From contig NZ_BCMI01000009.1 of assembly GCF_002217985.1 (NCBI RefSeq), forward strand, positions 39,802 through 103,801: a stretch of 64,000 nucleotides of DNA, written 5' to 3'. The DNA comes from Secundilactobacillus pentosiphilus. GTDB lineage: Bacteria > Bacillota > Bacilli > Lactobacillales > Lactobacillaceae. The notes below the pieces were generated by a model, which did no database searches, was not told where the DNA came from, and worked only from the letters and a program-made list of their open reading frames with translations. The position numbers and the translations under genes are program-made. This document shows, one piece after another, positions 36,451 to 46,725 of the stretch (position 1 is the first letter of the stretch; each line of letters begins with the position of its first letter).

Positions 36451-37144
36451 CTAATACAACCTCCTGAATTTGCTCGCGTTCCCGTTTAAAGGCAGCAATT
36501 TTTTGCTGCGGCGCGTTTTTCGCCTGCTGCATGGTAGCAATTACCTGATCCAGCCGAGCTTGTTCCTGGCGCCACTTCTGCTGCAGCACAGGACTTTTTT
36601 CCCGCAACAAAAACGGGCCGAACTTAAGCTCAGCTGCGGTATAAGTCACCGGCGTATCAGCGGAATCAGCCACGATAATTTCGTAGATATGGCCGTCTTC
36701 AGCTAAAATCCGTTCTGCCACGATCTGATAGCCGTTATCCTGCAGCCAGCGCCGGACGTTATCCTCGCCCACGTTGGGCTGTAAAATCAGCCGTTCACGG
36801 TGGGTCAAATGTGCTTTGCCGCTCTCTAAAATATTGGTGATCAGCGTCCCGCCCATACCAGCAATCGTAATGGTATCAACGTTATCGTCTGGGCGAATTG
36901 CTGCCAAGCCATCCGCTAAACGCGCCGTAATCACGGTGGCTAACTGTTCGTTTTCAATTTCCGTTAACGCATTGTGATAGGGTCCCTTCACAACTTCACC
37001 GGCAATTGCCGCGCTGATAACGCCCTGCTTTGCTAAATGCACCGGCAGATAAGCGTGATCTGAACCAATGTCTGCTAAACGCGCGCCGGGCCGAACAAAA
37101 TCGGCAACGGTTTGCAGGCGGTTGGATAAATGTGTCCCGTTCAT
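36440..37144 (-). CDS. trmK: tRNA (adenine(22)-N(1))-methyltransferase TrmK
   Basis: SAM-dependent enzyme that methylates A22 in tRNA. 234 residues. SAM-binding motif LADIGSDHAYLPVHLAKQG (about 20-38), IAGEVVKGPYHNA, the TITIAGMGGTLI catalytic-region motif, and a C-terminal Gln/Lys/Arg-rich coiled coil. Start ATG 37144 with GAGGAGTGAACA upstream. In most Firmicutes this gene follows rpoD closely; here a 5.4-kb adhesin gene separates them. Confidence 0.94.
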   Translation of the reverse strand: MNGTHLSNRLQTVADFVRPGARLADIGSDHAYLPVHLAKQGVISAAIAGEVVKGPYHNALTEIENEQLATVITARLADGLAAIRPDDNVDTITIAGMGGTLITNILESGKAHLTHRERLILQPNVGEDNVRRWLQDNGYQIVAERILAEDGHIYEIIVADSADTPVTYTAAELKFGPFLLREKSPVLQQKWRQEQARLDQVIATMQQAKNAPQQKIAAFKREREQIQEVVLDES

Positions 37145-37260
37145 ACGTTGTTCACTCCTCTTTAATCTCGTAGTTCCATTATAGGCTAGAGCCTAAACCC
37201 AGCACAACAGAAGAAGCCGTTTTTATCGATTCCCGCAATCAATCATCGGCCTGAAGAGCC

Positions 37261-37302
37261 AAAAAAAGTGCCGCAGCCGTTTTTGGGCTGTGACACTTTT
37301 TT
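37261..37302 (-). terminator. Terminator of the adhesin gene
   Basis: AGTGTCACAGCC pairs with GGCTGCGGCACT (two wobble/mismatch positions) around CAAAAAC, with seven U residues after, 30 bases past the adhesin stop. Confidence 0.88.
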
Positions 37303-37331
37303 AAGTAAAAACTCATTGAAACAAGCCTGAC

Positions 37332-40300
37332 TTACTCATCATCACGTTTACGCCGTTTCAAACTAGTCAACCCAAGGATGCCGGTAAGCAGGCCAAGAAT
37401 TCCTAGCCCAATTTCAGAATGCTGCTGCTCGTTAGTTTGCGGCAACTGACGTTGAGGGGTAGCTGAAGCCTGAGCTTGGCTGCTTGTTCGACTGTTTGAT
37501 ACCGTCCTTGTTGTTGAAGCGACCTCTGAGGCATTGGCCGTCTTCACCGTTTCAGCACGACCGGCATTCCGGCTGGTTACAATTGCGTTTCCAGAACCCT
37601 CGGTCTGCTTGCCAACAATCGCCTTGCCCGGTGCAGGGGTTTCCGTAACGATCTGCCCTGGGGTAGTCGTGTCATCATTTGGACCCATTGACGGCGGAGT
37701 AGGCACCATTGAATTTTCGGTTGAGTTACCGCCTGGCTGTTCAACCGGTGTAAGTGTATAGGTGACGTAGACATTTTCGTTGTACTTTGAAACGTCGTCA
37801 GCCGCCACACTGCCAAGTGCTTGTTGACCGACCTTGGTTGGGTTAGCCGTGTAACCTGGCAGATCAGGCACTGTCACCTCATAGTAGGCACCTTCTGGTG
37901 TGGCGACACTAGCACCAGTGACTTCATCGGTGACCACGTGCCATTTAACCGTCTGGACCCGTGGCGGGAGTGGTTGCCCCGTGTAATTCGGATCATCAAC
38001 CACGTAGTGAATCGTTCGGGTTGAAATGGCTGCGGTGTAATCCAACTTATGGTTCAAGTGAATCATAAACGGTTGATTGTGACCAGCATTGAAGATGTAC
38101 GTACCACTAGATGTTTTCCCAGGGGCAAGAACATAGTGAGCAGGAATATTATTCGTGTTCCAAGTAGCCGTACCGTTAGTGACACCCGTGATGGTCGTTG
38201 GTGTACCCACAAGTGCACCGCCATTATCATCGTCAACGTATTCCACTTGTGCTGTCTGTTCACTTGGATGGTATGTGACAGTTACATCATCAATTTTAGC
38301 TTTTGGCAAATTATCACTTGTCACACTACCATAAGCTTTCTGCGCTACTTCTGGCGTATCCGCTTCGTATCCTATAATTATTGGTGAGATCTGTTTATAG
38401 TAGGCACCTTGTGGTGTAGCCACCGTTTCACCGGTGGCTTCATCAGTCGTGATCTTCCAGTTGATCGTCTGCGTCTGTGTTTCCGGTACTTGACCGGTGT
38501 AATTAGGATCATCGACGACGTAATTAATCGTTCTGGTCGTTGTAGCCTTACTGTAATCCACAATGTGGGTCAGATGAATCTTCACTGTCTGATCAGTACC
38601 ATTCGTGAACTGATACGTCCCACTGGCAGCCTGCCCGGCGGCCAAATGGTATCCTGCTGGCTTATTGTTCGTGTTCCAGTTAGCTGTGCCAGAAGTCTTG
38701 CCGGTGAGCGTAGTTGGTGTCCCAACGACTGCGCCGTTGTTATCATCATCTACATATTCTACTTTAGCGCTCTGATCAACTGCAGAATAGGTAACAGTCA
38801 CACTCGAATCAGATGGCTTTGTAGTAGTAACCGTATCAGTCCCTGCTGCAACAGTTGCTTGATCTGGTGTATAACCCGGTACTGTTGGTGAGGTTACTTC
38901 AGGGTAGTTACCAGTTGGCGTATACGTTGTCGCACCCGTAACTTGATCGGTAGCCACTGTCCAATTCAATTGCTTGCTGTTTGATTCAGGATTGCCAGTG
39001 GCAACCCCCGTATAAGTAATTGTTCGGGTGGTAGACATCGTCGTCTGATCAACAATATGAACCAGGTGAATCTTAACCGTTTGATCAGTGCCATTGGTAA
39101 ACTGATACGTGCCGTTTGCAGCTTGACCGTTAGCCAACTTGTAGCCAGTCGGAATATGATTAGCAGTCCAATTTGCGGTGCCTCCTGAAGTCCCGGAAAT
39201 TGTTGTCGACGTACCAACAACTGCACCATTATTATCATCATCAACGTACTCAACTTGAGCGTTAACATTACCGACTAATTCATACTGAACAAAATCACCG
39301 TCATAGAAGTATTGCGTAACTTGCCCAAATTGAGCTTTACCGTCACCAGTACCATCAATGATCGTTGGTGTCGTGTTGCCAGAAACATCAGTCACAAGCT
39401 TATAACCAGTTGGAATTAGCGCTTGATCAGTACTTGAAAAACCAGAAAGTTTTGTTGGGTAATCATCCTTAAACGTATCCGCATTATCATTAAGTGTCTT
39501 GGATAAATCATCCAGATCGATATACTGATCAGCCCCATTAGCATCTACATAGTGGAATCGTGTCTTGATCGTCGATGTCCCAGTGATTGCAATCGAAGCA
39601 TCATTAGAATTTACACTGGCTTTCGCACCATTCCCGTAGAAAATAGTCTGCAAATAGCCAATTTTACCGGCTAGTGTATTAAAGTTATCAGCCGTACCAC
39701 TGATTGGGATTCTACCCGTTGAAGTATTGGCCTGAATCCCTTTGATCTCGATAACAATCGAACGAATTGCCGACCAGTCAGTAACTTGATCAGCGGTGAC
39801 GTATCCCGTAGTATCTGGCGTTGTCGCATTATCATTGACTGCTTGGGGTTGAGTCGAGTACAAAACGGTGGGGTTAATGGCAGCTCCTTGGCCATCAACA
39901 ACGGTGTAATTGGTTGGTACCTTGATTGGTCCGGTTAACTTAAACGTGTATTGAGAACCCTTTGAATCACCAATCGTAGGTAAGTTGATCGCCACGCTAG
40001 CGTTACTGTCTTTGGCGTTATCAGCTAAGGAAGTGTAGACGATAGCATCAAAGAAATTCAGTGTTGAATCGCCTTGGTCGTCACTTGTACCTTTAGTAAT
40101 CGCATCCACATTTTGATTACCTTGTGCTAATGAGGTGTTGAAGAAAGAACTAGCCGTCGTAATCGTCCAATTACCGCTACCGACGTCGCCCATCAAGAAT
40201 GCGTTTGGATTGTTCTCAACGTAGCTAGGATCAACGGCTGGTGTATTATTAGCTATTTTAGTTTTGGGCGACACAATGTACATATAGAAAGGATAATTTC

Positions 40301-42752
40301 CTGGTAGTGCATCCGGCTTGTTAGCCAAAGTAACGGTAGCATATGTGCCAGTATCTTTGTGTGTATCAATCGTCACACCAGAACCCGTGTAATCAAATTT
40401 AACCACCGTATGACCATCATCCGTCGTAAATTCACTGATTTTGGCCCCATCTGGATGATTCGTTGACGCAACCGTGCTGGACTTAGGAATGACAAAGTAG
40501 AAGATCGGTTCAAAAATATCGTAAGTCGTTTGACCTCGACCGCCACCCTGTTCTAATTGAAACTTTCCAGCGTTAGGGTTCCCCGGCATGTCCCAGTTGG
40601 CGTTATGTGACACGTATCCAACACCTAGGGATTCGGCTTCTACAACTGTTTGTGTCACTGACTTATCGCTTGTAATTGGGTTACCACTGGCATCAAAACC
40701 CGCATTAAACGTCGTTATAAGCTGATCGTTAACTTTAACGGGTGCTCCATTATCATAGGTGTTTGATAAATGACCAAAAATAACAAAACTAAATTTACCA
40801 CCTAATTGATTGTTGTCGCCCGTATTAGTACCGGGAGCCAGTTGATTAGGCACAAAAACAGCTGTACGAATAGCTGAATGATCATTTGGCGTTACCTTGT
40901 CGCCAGCATTAACCGTACCCGTTTCAGTTGTGCCATCAGCTAGCGTCAGCGTATAACTGTAACTAGTCGTTTCTGGTAAATAAACGGTTGGGGAAACAAT
41001 CGATCCTGGTACTTGAATACTTGTGGCATCCAGACCATCGGGAACCGTAATTTTAAACTGCGTACTTGACGATTCAGCTGCCGAATTATAAGCAAAGCCA
41101 AAACTGGCCAAGTACGCTGGGTCATCAGTAGGATCAGTGTCCAAAACAAACTTATTGGTTCCCGTCGCATTCCCTCTGCCAGTAGTAGCGGCAGTACTAT
41201 TTCCAACGTCAGTACCGCCTTGGTTAGCAATTAACGTTATACGCCAAGGGTCAGCTTTATCGGTAATCGTGTCATTATCCGAATTGACAATTTGAGAAAA
41301 TGTTACGTCACCACTGGCCGTCAACGTCTGGTTCGTGTTCGTTTGAGGGACATCAAAAGCGCCGACGATTTTATATGGTGGAACTTCCTGGTAGCCTTGA
41401 TTACCAGCCTTTGCTGGCACATTAATCATGACATCGGATCCCTTGCCGCCAGGTTGGGTGATCGTTGTGCCATCGGTAAGGCCATTGATTTGACTCGTGC
41501 TATCTTCGTCGAGAACAAAACCCGTTGGTACCGGAATCGTGATCTTAGAACCGCCGTAATTGTCGGCACTATTAACCTTAGCAGACTTCCAACTATCATC
41601 TCGGATACCGTTGGCTTCATTAACGCTCAGTGCAAAAACATAATTTTTGTTGGGTAAAATAACCGAAACCTCTTTTGAACTCGGATAGAGTAAAGTAACC
41701 GTGGATAATTTAGTCGTTGGCTTAATGGTCTGAGTAAAGGTGACCGGTGTTTGAGCTTGCCCATTGATGGTCCAGGTAATCGTTTTGGTCAGTGTTTTGC
41801 CCACATCAGGCATACCAGCATCCTGTCCAGCATAATTACCACCGATATCCAGTTTGATTTGCTGAGTGGTTGTTGAATCGGCAGTAAAAGTATCAGTAAT
41901 CGTGTGTGAACCATCGGCATTGGTCGTCTCAGTCGTCGTTCCTGCTGCGGACACTAAGTGAGCTGCAGACTGATATGAAAACACCTGTGTATTAGCTGGA
42001 ATAGTGATGGTATAAACGTCTCCAGCCTTAGCATTAGTCGTTAAAGTCACCGTTAGTGGCGGTGTAGCACCCGTACCATACCCAATGGCATTAGTCGAAA
42101 TCTTCAAAGATGCCTGTGAATCAGGTGCAACAGCATCAATTTCCTGTGGTTGATGAGTGGCAGCATAAGTTTGTTCTGCACTCGCCTTGGCAGCCGCTAC
42201 CTGCTCTTGCGTCGGGTCAACTAACCTTGTGGCGGTCGCTGGTTGTTCACTTTTGGGCTTAGCCGATTGGATTTGCGACTCAGCTGGTGCACTGACTTTA
42301 GTGGCAGAATCATCAGCAGACTTAGCAGCCGTATCACTTGCAGTTACAGGTGAATTTTCAGCGCTTTCGCTACTGTTTGTGGGCACTATACCGTTAGCTT
42401 TGACGTTTTTAACCGGGTTTTCAGATGAATCGCTTGTTACATGATCACTTGTAGTTGCAGTGTTACTGGAGTTGCTGACAGTGGTCTTTTCACCCGCTTT
42501 TGACGGTGCTGTACTGGCCTTTTCAGCACCCACAGCACCGTTACCTGAATCCGCCGATACTGTATTGACTGGGGTCTGAGAAGCAGTCGTCGTAGTATCG
42601 GCATAACTCGTTGTGCCCCCTAACAGCAAACCGACACCAAGTGCCAAACTAGCAAGGCTGGCATAAATCCAATGTCTTCCAGCCTTATACGTCTTATAAT
42701 GTTTTGTTAAATTCGACTTGACTGTTCGAATATGATTGTTCTTGCCTACCAT
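37332..42752 (-). CDS. Large LPxTG cell-wall adhesin with MucBP-like repeats
   Basis: 1806-residue surface protein. N-terminus has the KxYKxGKxW-type signal (KHYKTYKAGRHWIYASLASL) cleaved near SYADTT. Then: a Ser/Thr/Ala-rich linker (about 55-210); a large beta-rich region (about 215-1150) of adhesin-like domains; three repeats of about 165-170 residues (about 1165-1670), each starting VEYVDDDNNGAVVGT-like and containing a MucBP-like THIVD...TRTIxY unit; a linker; and the sorting signal LPQTNE, hydrophobic helix and KRRKRDDE tail. Sortase would fix it to the wall; binding to mucus or host/plant surfaces is inferred from family. GGGGG ribosome binding site. Placed between rpoD and trmK, so probably acquired or expanded locally. 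Confidence 0.93.
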   Translation of the reverse strand: MVGKNNHIRTVKSNLTKHYKTYKAGRHWIYASLASLALGVGLLLGGTTSYADTTTTASQTPVNTVSADSGNGAVGAEKASTAPSKAGEKTTVSNSSNTATTSDHVTSDSSENPVKNVKANGIVPTNSSESAENSPVTASDTAAKSADDSATKVSAPAESQIQSAKPKSEQPATATRLVDPTQEQVAAAKASAEQTYAATHQPQEIDAVAPDSQASLKISTNAIGYGTGATPPLTVTLTTNAKAGDVYTITIPANTQVFSYQSAAHLVSAAGTTTETTNADGSHTITDTFTADSTTTQQIKLDIGGNYAGQDAGMPDVGKTLTKTITWTINGQAQTPVTFTQTIKPTTKLSTVTLLYPSSKEVSVILPNKNYVFALSVNEANGIRDDSWKSAKVNSADNYGGSKITIPVPTGFVLDEDSTSQINGLTDGTTITQPGGKGSDVMINVPAKAGNQGYQEVPPYKIVGAFDVPQTNTNQTLTASGDVTFSQIVNSDNDTITDKADPWRITLIANQGGTDVGNSTAATTGRGNATGTNKFVLDTDPTDDPAYLASFGFAYNSAAESSSTQFKITVPDGLDATSIQVPGSIVSPTVYLPETTSYSYTLTLADGTTETGTVNAGDKVTPNDHSAIRTAVFVPNQLAPGTNTGDNNQLGGKFSFVIFGHLSNTYDNGAPVKVNDQLITTFNAGFDASGNPITSDKSVTQTVVEAESLGVGYVSHNANWDMPGNPNAGKFQLEQGGGRGQTTYDIFEPIFYFVIPKSSTVASTNHPDGAKISEFTTDDGHTVVKFDYTGSGVTIDTHKDTGTYATVTLANKPDALPGNYPFYMYIVSPKTKIANNTPAVDPSYVENNPNAFLMGDVGSGNWTITTASSFFNTSLAQGNQNVDAITKGTSDDQGDSTLNFFDAIVYTSLADNAKDSNASVAINLPTIGDSKGSQYTFKLTGPIKVPTNYTVVDGQGAAINPTVLYSTQPQAVNDNATTPDTTGYVTADQVTDWSAIRSIVIEIKGIQANTSTGRIPISGTADNFNTLAGKIGYLQTIFYGNGAKASVNSNDASIAITGTSTIKTRFHYVDANGADQYIDLDDLSKTLNDNADTFKDDYPTKLSGFSSTDQALIPTGYKLVTDVSGNTTPTIIDGTGDGKAQFGQVTQYFYDGDFVQYELVGNVNAQVEYVDDDNNGAVVGTSTTISGTSGGTANWTANHIPTGYKLANGQAANGTYQFTNGTDQTVKIHLVHIVDQTTMSTTRTITYTGVATGNPESNSKQLNWTVATDQVTGATTYTPTGNYPEVTSPTVPGYTPDQATVAAGTDTVTTTKPSDSSVTVTYSAVDQSAKVEYVDDDNNGAVVGTPTTLTGKTSGTANWNTNNKPAGYHLAAGQAASGTYQFTNGTDQTVKIHLTHIVDYSKATTTRTINYVVDDPNYTGQVPETQTQTINWKITTDEATGETVATPQGAYYKQISPIIIGYEADTPEVAQKAYGSVTSDNLPKAKIDDVTVTYHPSEQTAQVEYVDDDNGGALVGTPTTITGVTNGTATWNTNNIPAHYVLAPGKTSSGTYIFNAGHNQPFMIHLNHKLDYTAAISTRTIHYVVDDPNYTGQPLPPRVQTVKWHVVTDEVTGASVATPEGAYYEVTVPDLPGYTANPTKVGQQALGSVAADDVSKYNENVYVTYTLTPVEQPGGNSTENSMVPTPPSMGPNDDTTTPGQIVTETPAPGKAIVGKQTEGSGNAIVTSRNAGRAETVKTANASEVASTTRTVSNSRTSSQAQASATPQRQLPQTNEQQHSEIGLGILGLLTGILGLTSLKRRKRDDE
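37745..39262 (-). repeat. Three tandem coding repeats in the adhesin
   Basis: Three units of about 500 bp encoding VEYVDDDN[N/G]GA...VGTxTT, a GYxLAxGQ stretch, IHLxHxxD, TRTIxYxxxDPNYTGQ and a GAYYxxxxP region. Units two and three are closest to each other from the DPNYTGQ half onward; unit one differs there (TGVATGNPESN). Recombination between units could change repeat number. Confidence 0.85.
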
Positions 42753-43049
42753 TTTGATACCCCCAAAGTTTAATTTCCCTCTTAACGTTATAACGATAAT
42801 TAGAAGCTTCTTAAAATACTCTTATTTTAAAGCCTTTGATAAACGAATAATCTAACGTGATTTCCCATAACATTTAGCTTAGTAACCGCTTTTTACGCCC
42901 CTCCTCTTTCCCTTGATTATAAGATTATCTATTTCACAAGTAAAGAAGACCGCCTAAATTCAACAGACCTATTTTTAGAAAATTAAAAAACAATGAGAGC
43001 CAGCTTTATCAGTTGGCTGCTAGCGAACGGGAAACCAGCTCATTGGTTG

Positions 43050-43276
43050 AAGTCGTGACATAACTCGGTAGATTCCAGAATTTAACACCAAGCAGCGTTC
43101 TTCCGATGGTCTTGATTGGGAAGACGCTGCTTGGTGTTAAACGGCCGGAATCTGAGTGATGAAACGGGTTAGGGCTACCATTAAAGAAATGAACGAAAGT
43201 AAATCCTAAGCTGTGTTTTAGTTAAGAAACTCGATTGCAGATTTATCAATAGAGACTTATAGCACAATCTCCCTTG
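43050..43276 (-). repeat. Hairpin repeat element, copy 3
   Basis: Third copy of the element also found at 47017-47236 and 55109-55335, here on the minus strand and the most diverged. Minus-strand order: AAGGGAG near 43276, TAAGTCT, TTAACTAAAACAC, GGTAGCCCTAACCCG, then outer stem TCACTCAGATTCCGG, TTTAACACC, variable stem AAGCAGCG, loop region, CGCTGCTT, GGTGTTAAA, TCTGGAATCTACCGAGTTATGTCAC. The hairpin covers 43052-43163. The remaining bases of the 712-bp gap between adhesin and rpoD (42753-43049 and 43277-43368) hold no gene I can support; the adhesin promoter is probably near 42790-42880. Confidence 0.85.
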
Positions 43277-43368
43277 TGTTTCCCTGCTCCTGAATAATTA
43301 TGGCCGTCTAAGATAGTGATTCATCTCAGCATTAAAAGACCGCATTTTCTCAACTGACGCCACTTTAT

Positions 43369-43421
43369 AAAAAAACACCTTGATCATCAAGTCATTTTGA
43401 CCCGTGATTAAGGTGTTTATT
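43369..43421 (-). terminator. Terminator of rpoD
   Basis: AAACACCTT and AAGGTGTTT close a long imperfect hairpin (ATCA with GAT further in) followed by seven U residues, about 45 bases after the rpoD stop. Confidence 0.85.
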
Positions 43422-43464
43422 TATGATATTAATGGGTAATAAAAATTAAGCTGCTTTTTTAAGC

Positions 43465-44604
43465 CTACTCCAAAAAATCCTTCAGCTGCTTTGAACGTGA
43501 TGGGTGACGCAGCTTACGCAAAGCTTTAGCTTCGATTTGACGAATCCGTTCACGGGTAACCCCGAAGACTTTGCCGACTTCTTCCAAAGTACGGGTGCGG
43601 CCGTCATCCAAACCGAAACGAAGACGCAAAACGTTTTCTTCCCGGTCAGTCAGCGTATCCAAGACGCTTTCAAGCTGCTCTTTCAGCAGTTCGTAAGCGG
43701 CGTGGTCAGCCGGACTAGTAGCATCGTCATCTTCAATGAAGTCGCCTAAGTGAGAGTCGTCCTCTTCACCAATTGGGGTTTCCAAGGAAACGGGTTCTTG
43801 AGCGATCTTCAAAATCTCACGAACCTTTTCCGTTGGCATATCCATTTCAGCACCAATTTCTTCCGGAGTAGGCTCACGGCCTAAGTCTTGCAGTAATTGA
43901 CGTTGGATCCGGATCAGCTTGTTGATGGTTTCAACCATGTGCACTGGGATACGGATAGTCCGGGCTTGGTCCGCAATTGCACGGGTAATGGCTTGACGAA
44001 TCCACCAAGTCGCATAAGTTGAGAACTTGAATCCCTTACGGTAATCAAACTTTTCAACGGCCTTCATCAGACCCATGTTACCTTCTTGAATCAGGTCCAA
44101 GAACTGCATCCCACGGCCAACGTAACGCTTAGCAATGGAAACCACCAAACGTAAGTTAGCTTCGGCTAATTCTTGCTTAGCTTCTTCGTCGCCTTGTTCG
44201 ATCCGTAAGGCTAACGCAACTTCTTCGTCGGCCGTTAACAGTTTGACCCGACCGATTTCCTTCAAGTACATCCGCACAGGATCATTGATTTTAACACCAG
44301 AAGGTGCGGAGGTATCCTTTAACTCACTGGCACTGACTTTCTTGGCAGCCTTAACGGCACGTGAATCTGGGTCACCGTTTTCGTCAACGACACTGATACC
44401 GGCATCTTCGACTTTTTCCAGCAGACCATCCATCTTTTTGGCGGTTAAACCAAACGGTGAAGCGATCTTATCTGAAAGTTCATCATAGGTGACTTGTCCC
44501 TTTTTCTTGTAGTCCTTTACCAGGTTCTTAACGGCTTTATCGTAACCTTTTTGATCGAATGCCTTGCTTGTCGTCTTGCTGCTTTTCTTTGTTTCTTTTG
44601 CCAT
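43465..44604 (-). CDS. rpoD: RNA polymerase primary sigma factor
   Basis: Housekeeping sigma factor (SigA). 379 residues: a basic N-terminus with a short region 1.1 (about 1-85), regions 1.2-2 with [16 protein letters not shown] and [20 protein letters not shown], the -10 recognition stretch [17 protein letters not shown], region 3, and region 4 with [17 protein letters not shown] recognising -35. Start ATG 44604 after GGGGGC. Twelve bases from dnaG, the conserved dnaG-rpoD pair. Promoters of TTGACA-17-TATAAT type in this window agree with it. Confidence 0.98.
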   Translation of the reverse strand: MAKETKKSSKTTSKAFDQKGYDKAVKNLVKDYKKKGQVTYDELSDKIASPFGLTAKKMDGLLEKVEDAGISVVDENGDPDSRAVKAAKKVSASELKDTSAPSGVKINDPVRMYLKEIGRVKLLTADEEVALALRIEQGDEEAKQELAEANLRLVVSIAKRYVGRGMQFLDLIQEGNMGLMKAVEKFDYRKGFKFSTYATWWIRQAITRAIADQARTIRIPVHMVETINKLIRIQRQLLQDLGREPTPEEIGAEMDMPTEKVREILKIAQEPVSLETPIGEEDDSHLGDFIEDDDATSPADHAAYELLKEQLESVLDTLTDREENVLRLRFGLDDGRTRTLEEVGKVFGVTRERIRQIEAKALRKLRHPSRSKQLKDFLE

Positions 44605-44615
44605 TAGAAAGCCCC

Positions 44616-46463
44616 CTAAGCTTGTTTTTGAGACTGCTTTTGTTGTTGTAGCTTAATGTACTCGATCACAAGTTGGCGCACGCGGTCGTTATCGCCTAAC
44701 CGCTTGGCTTCTTGCAACGCTTGTTCCGTTTCGCCAATTTGTTTCGTCAGCGGCGCAATCTTCATGATCAACTGAACGTAATCATCGATTTCGCCCTCAC
44801 TGGTTGACTCGTTTAACTGCATCGATTCAATGTCGATCACCAGGTTTTGCAAATGATCATTGTGAATAAAATCCACAAACTGCGCTGGTGCATAACTCTG
44901 GTGGGTCTCAAAGTACCCTTGTGCCAGCGTGTAAACCAGCTGGTAATCATCGTCAGCAAAACTGAACTGCGGTATTCCGGTGACCCGCAACCACACATCG
45001 TGATCGTGCAGCATCCGGTACAGCAAAGCCCGTTCCGCCTTTTCGACCGGTGTGCGCTTGACCACCTGCTGCTGTTGCGTCGGTGGCTGGCTTTGACCAG
45101 TGCGGGCAGCTGGCTGACTCGCCTTTTCAGTGGTTTGTTTAACCGGTTTAACCATGGCTAACTGCTGACGTAGACTGGTTTTTTCCAGTTGAAAACGATC
45201 TGCTAGCTGAGTCAGATAAACGTCTTGTTCAACCGGCGATTTCACCGTTGCCAGAATAGCTAGAATATCATTCAGGTATTGCAGCCGCCCGGCATCAGTG
45301 TCGACATCGTATTGGCCCTTCAAGTACCTCATCTCAAACGCGACTGGTGTTTCGCGGGCGGATTCCAGCGCGCTGGCCAATTTGGCCTCACCGTACTTTT
45401 GCCGGTATTCGTCGGGATCCATGCCCTCAGGCATCTGAATGACGCCTAACGTTAAGCTGGAGTTATCGCGTAAAATGGATAACGCCCGCTGCGTCGCCTT
45501 TTGACCCGGGGTATCACCGTCATAACAGACGTAGACTTGCTTGGTGATCCGCTGAATCGCATAGATCTGCTCTTCAGTCAAACTGGTTCCCATGGAAGCC
45601 ACGCCGTTATCCACACCGGACTGGTGGGCCGACATCACATCCATAAACCCTTCAAACAAGATCAAATTACCCTGCTTACGCACGGCTCCCCGCGCCAGAT
45701 CGAAGTTAAATAGCACCTTCCGCTTATTAAACAATTCGGTTTCAGGACTGTTCAAATACTTGGGCTGGTCCGGCAGCTGTTTTAACAGCCGACCGGAAAA
45801 CGCAATGACTTGACCCGACTGGTTGCGGATGGGATACATGATCCGGTCAACGAACCGGTCACGTAAGTCACCATCCTGATTCTCAATGAACAAGCCGGAA
45901 TGCCGCAACGTCTGGTAATCAACCTTATGCGTCTCAAAGAACGGCTTTAACAACTGCTTGCTGGGGGCATACCCCAAACCGTAATCCGAAATCGTTTGAT
46001 CAGTCAAGCCGCGTTTATGCAAGTAATCTAACGCTGGCTGGCCCATTTCCGTGTTCATTAAAATGTGCGTGTAAAGCTTTGTTGCGTCTTGGTGCAGCTT
46101 GATCAGCTGATTTGTCGGTGACTGCGGGTCACCGTGCTGACCGGCACCGGTTGCTGCGTTAACGATCTGTTCATCAAGCGAAACGTGTGAGAATTCTGCT
46201 ACTTTGACCACAGCTTCTTGGAAGCTGACATTCTCCAGTTCCATCAAAAACTTGAAGACGTTACCGCCTCGGCCGCAACTGAAGCAGTGAAAAATCTGCT
46301 TATCTTCAGTGACCGAAAAAGAAGGTGTCCGTTCTTCATGAAATGGACACAGACCAAAGAAATTCTTCCCTTGCTTCTGCAATTGGACATATTGACTAAT
46401 AAAATCCACGATATCAGTTGCATCGCGGACTTGTTCAATTACCTGTTCGGGTATTCTCGCCAA
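44616..46463 (-). CDS. dnaG: DNA primase DnaG
   Basis: Makes RNA primers for replication. From the TTG at 46463, with AAGGGGG seven bases upstream, it starts [20 protein letters not shown], the usual DnaG N-terminus, and is 615 residues. CHC2 zinc finger: [13 protein letters not shown] and [11 protein letters not shown]; Toprim core: [16 protein letters not shown] and [14 protein letters not shown]-terminal helicase-binding domain (about 475-615) rich in Gln and Leu. A longer reading to 46508 lacks a ribosome binding site for its start. Cotranscribed with rpoD. Confidence 0.96.
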   Translation of the reverse strand: MARIPEQVIEQVRDATDIVDFISQYVQLQKQGKNFFGLCPFHEERTPSFSVTEDKQIFHCFSCGRGGNVFKFLMELENVSFQEAVVKVAEFSHVSLDEQIVNAATGAGQHGDPQSPTNQLIKLHQDATKLYTHILMNTEMGQPALDYLHKRGLTDQTISDYGLGYAPSKQLLKPFFETHKVDYQTLRHSGLFIENQDGDLRDRFVDRIMYPIRNQSGQVIAFSGRLLKQLPDQPKYLNSPETELFNKRKVLFNFDLARGAVRKQGNLILFEGFMDVMSAHQSGVDNGVASMGTSLTEEQIYAIQRITKQVYVCYDGDTPGQKATQRALSILRDNSSLTLGVIQMPEGMDPDEYRQKYGEAKLASALESARETPVAFEMRYLKGQYDVDTDAGRLQYLNDILAILATVKSPVEQDVYLTQLADRFQLEKTSLRQQLAMVKPVKQTTEKASQPAARTGQSQPPTQQQQVVKRTPVEKAERALLYRMLHDHDVWLRVTGIPQFSFADDDYQLVYTLAQGYFETHQSYAPAQFVDFIHNDHLQNLVIDIESMQLNESTSEGEIDDYVQLIMKIAPLTKQIGETEQALQEAKRLGDNDRVRQLVIEYIKLQQQKQSQKQA

Positions 46464-46613
46464 CGGCGCAACCCCCTTCATTAACAACCAAATCGCTTCA
46501 AAAAACATCGGTAATAACCTGCGGATAAATTGTCAAAACAAATTCATAATCACTATCAATCATTCTTTTTTGCAATCTACCGCGTACGTAGTTACATCAT
46601 ATCAAGTTAAGTG

Positions 46614-46650
46614 TATATGTGCAACTATAACACCTTATATGTAGGCAACT
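46614..46650 (+). repeat. Two phased direct repeats upstream of the small OB-fold gene
   Basis: TATATGTGCAACTA at 46614 and TATATGTAGGCAACTA at 46636, starting 22 bp apart, i.e. about two helical turns, and ending 19 bp before the -35 of the promoter at 46669. The layout suggests a dimeric regulator site, but no regulator can be named. Confidence 0.5.
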
Positions 46651-46668
46651 AAAAAAGATACCTTTAGC

Positions 46669-46697
46669 TTGATTATGCGAACGTACGTTTGTATAAT
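46669..46697 (+). promoter_or_regulatory. Promoter overlapped by a LexA/DinR-type SOS box
   Basis: TTGATT, 17-bp spacer, TATAAT. The spacer holds CGAACGTACGTTTG (46678-46691), which fits the Gram-positive LexA box CGAAC-N4-GTTYG. LexA bound here would cover the space between -35 and -10. Confidence 0.75.
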
Positions 46698-46725
46698 GGA
46701 TTTAACTTTAAAGGCGGTGTTGAAA

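Noticed and set aside
37745..39262. CRISPR-like repeats
   Set aside because: Units are about 500 bp, in frame and encode MucBP-like protein domains.
43052..43163. Repeat copies as simple intrinsic terminators
   Set aside because: No consistent U tract follows the hairpin, rpoD already has its own terminator, and about 110 nt of arm is conserved as well.
43277..43368. A small gene between repeat copy 3 and the rpoD terminator
   Set aside because: No frame with an SD and reasonable length.
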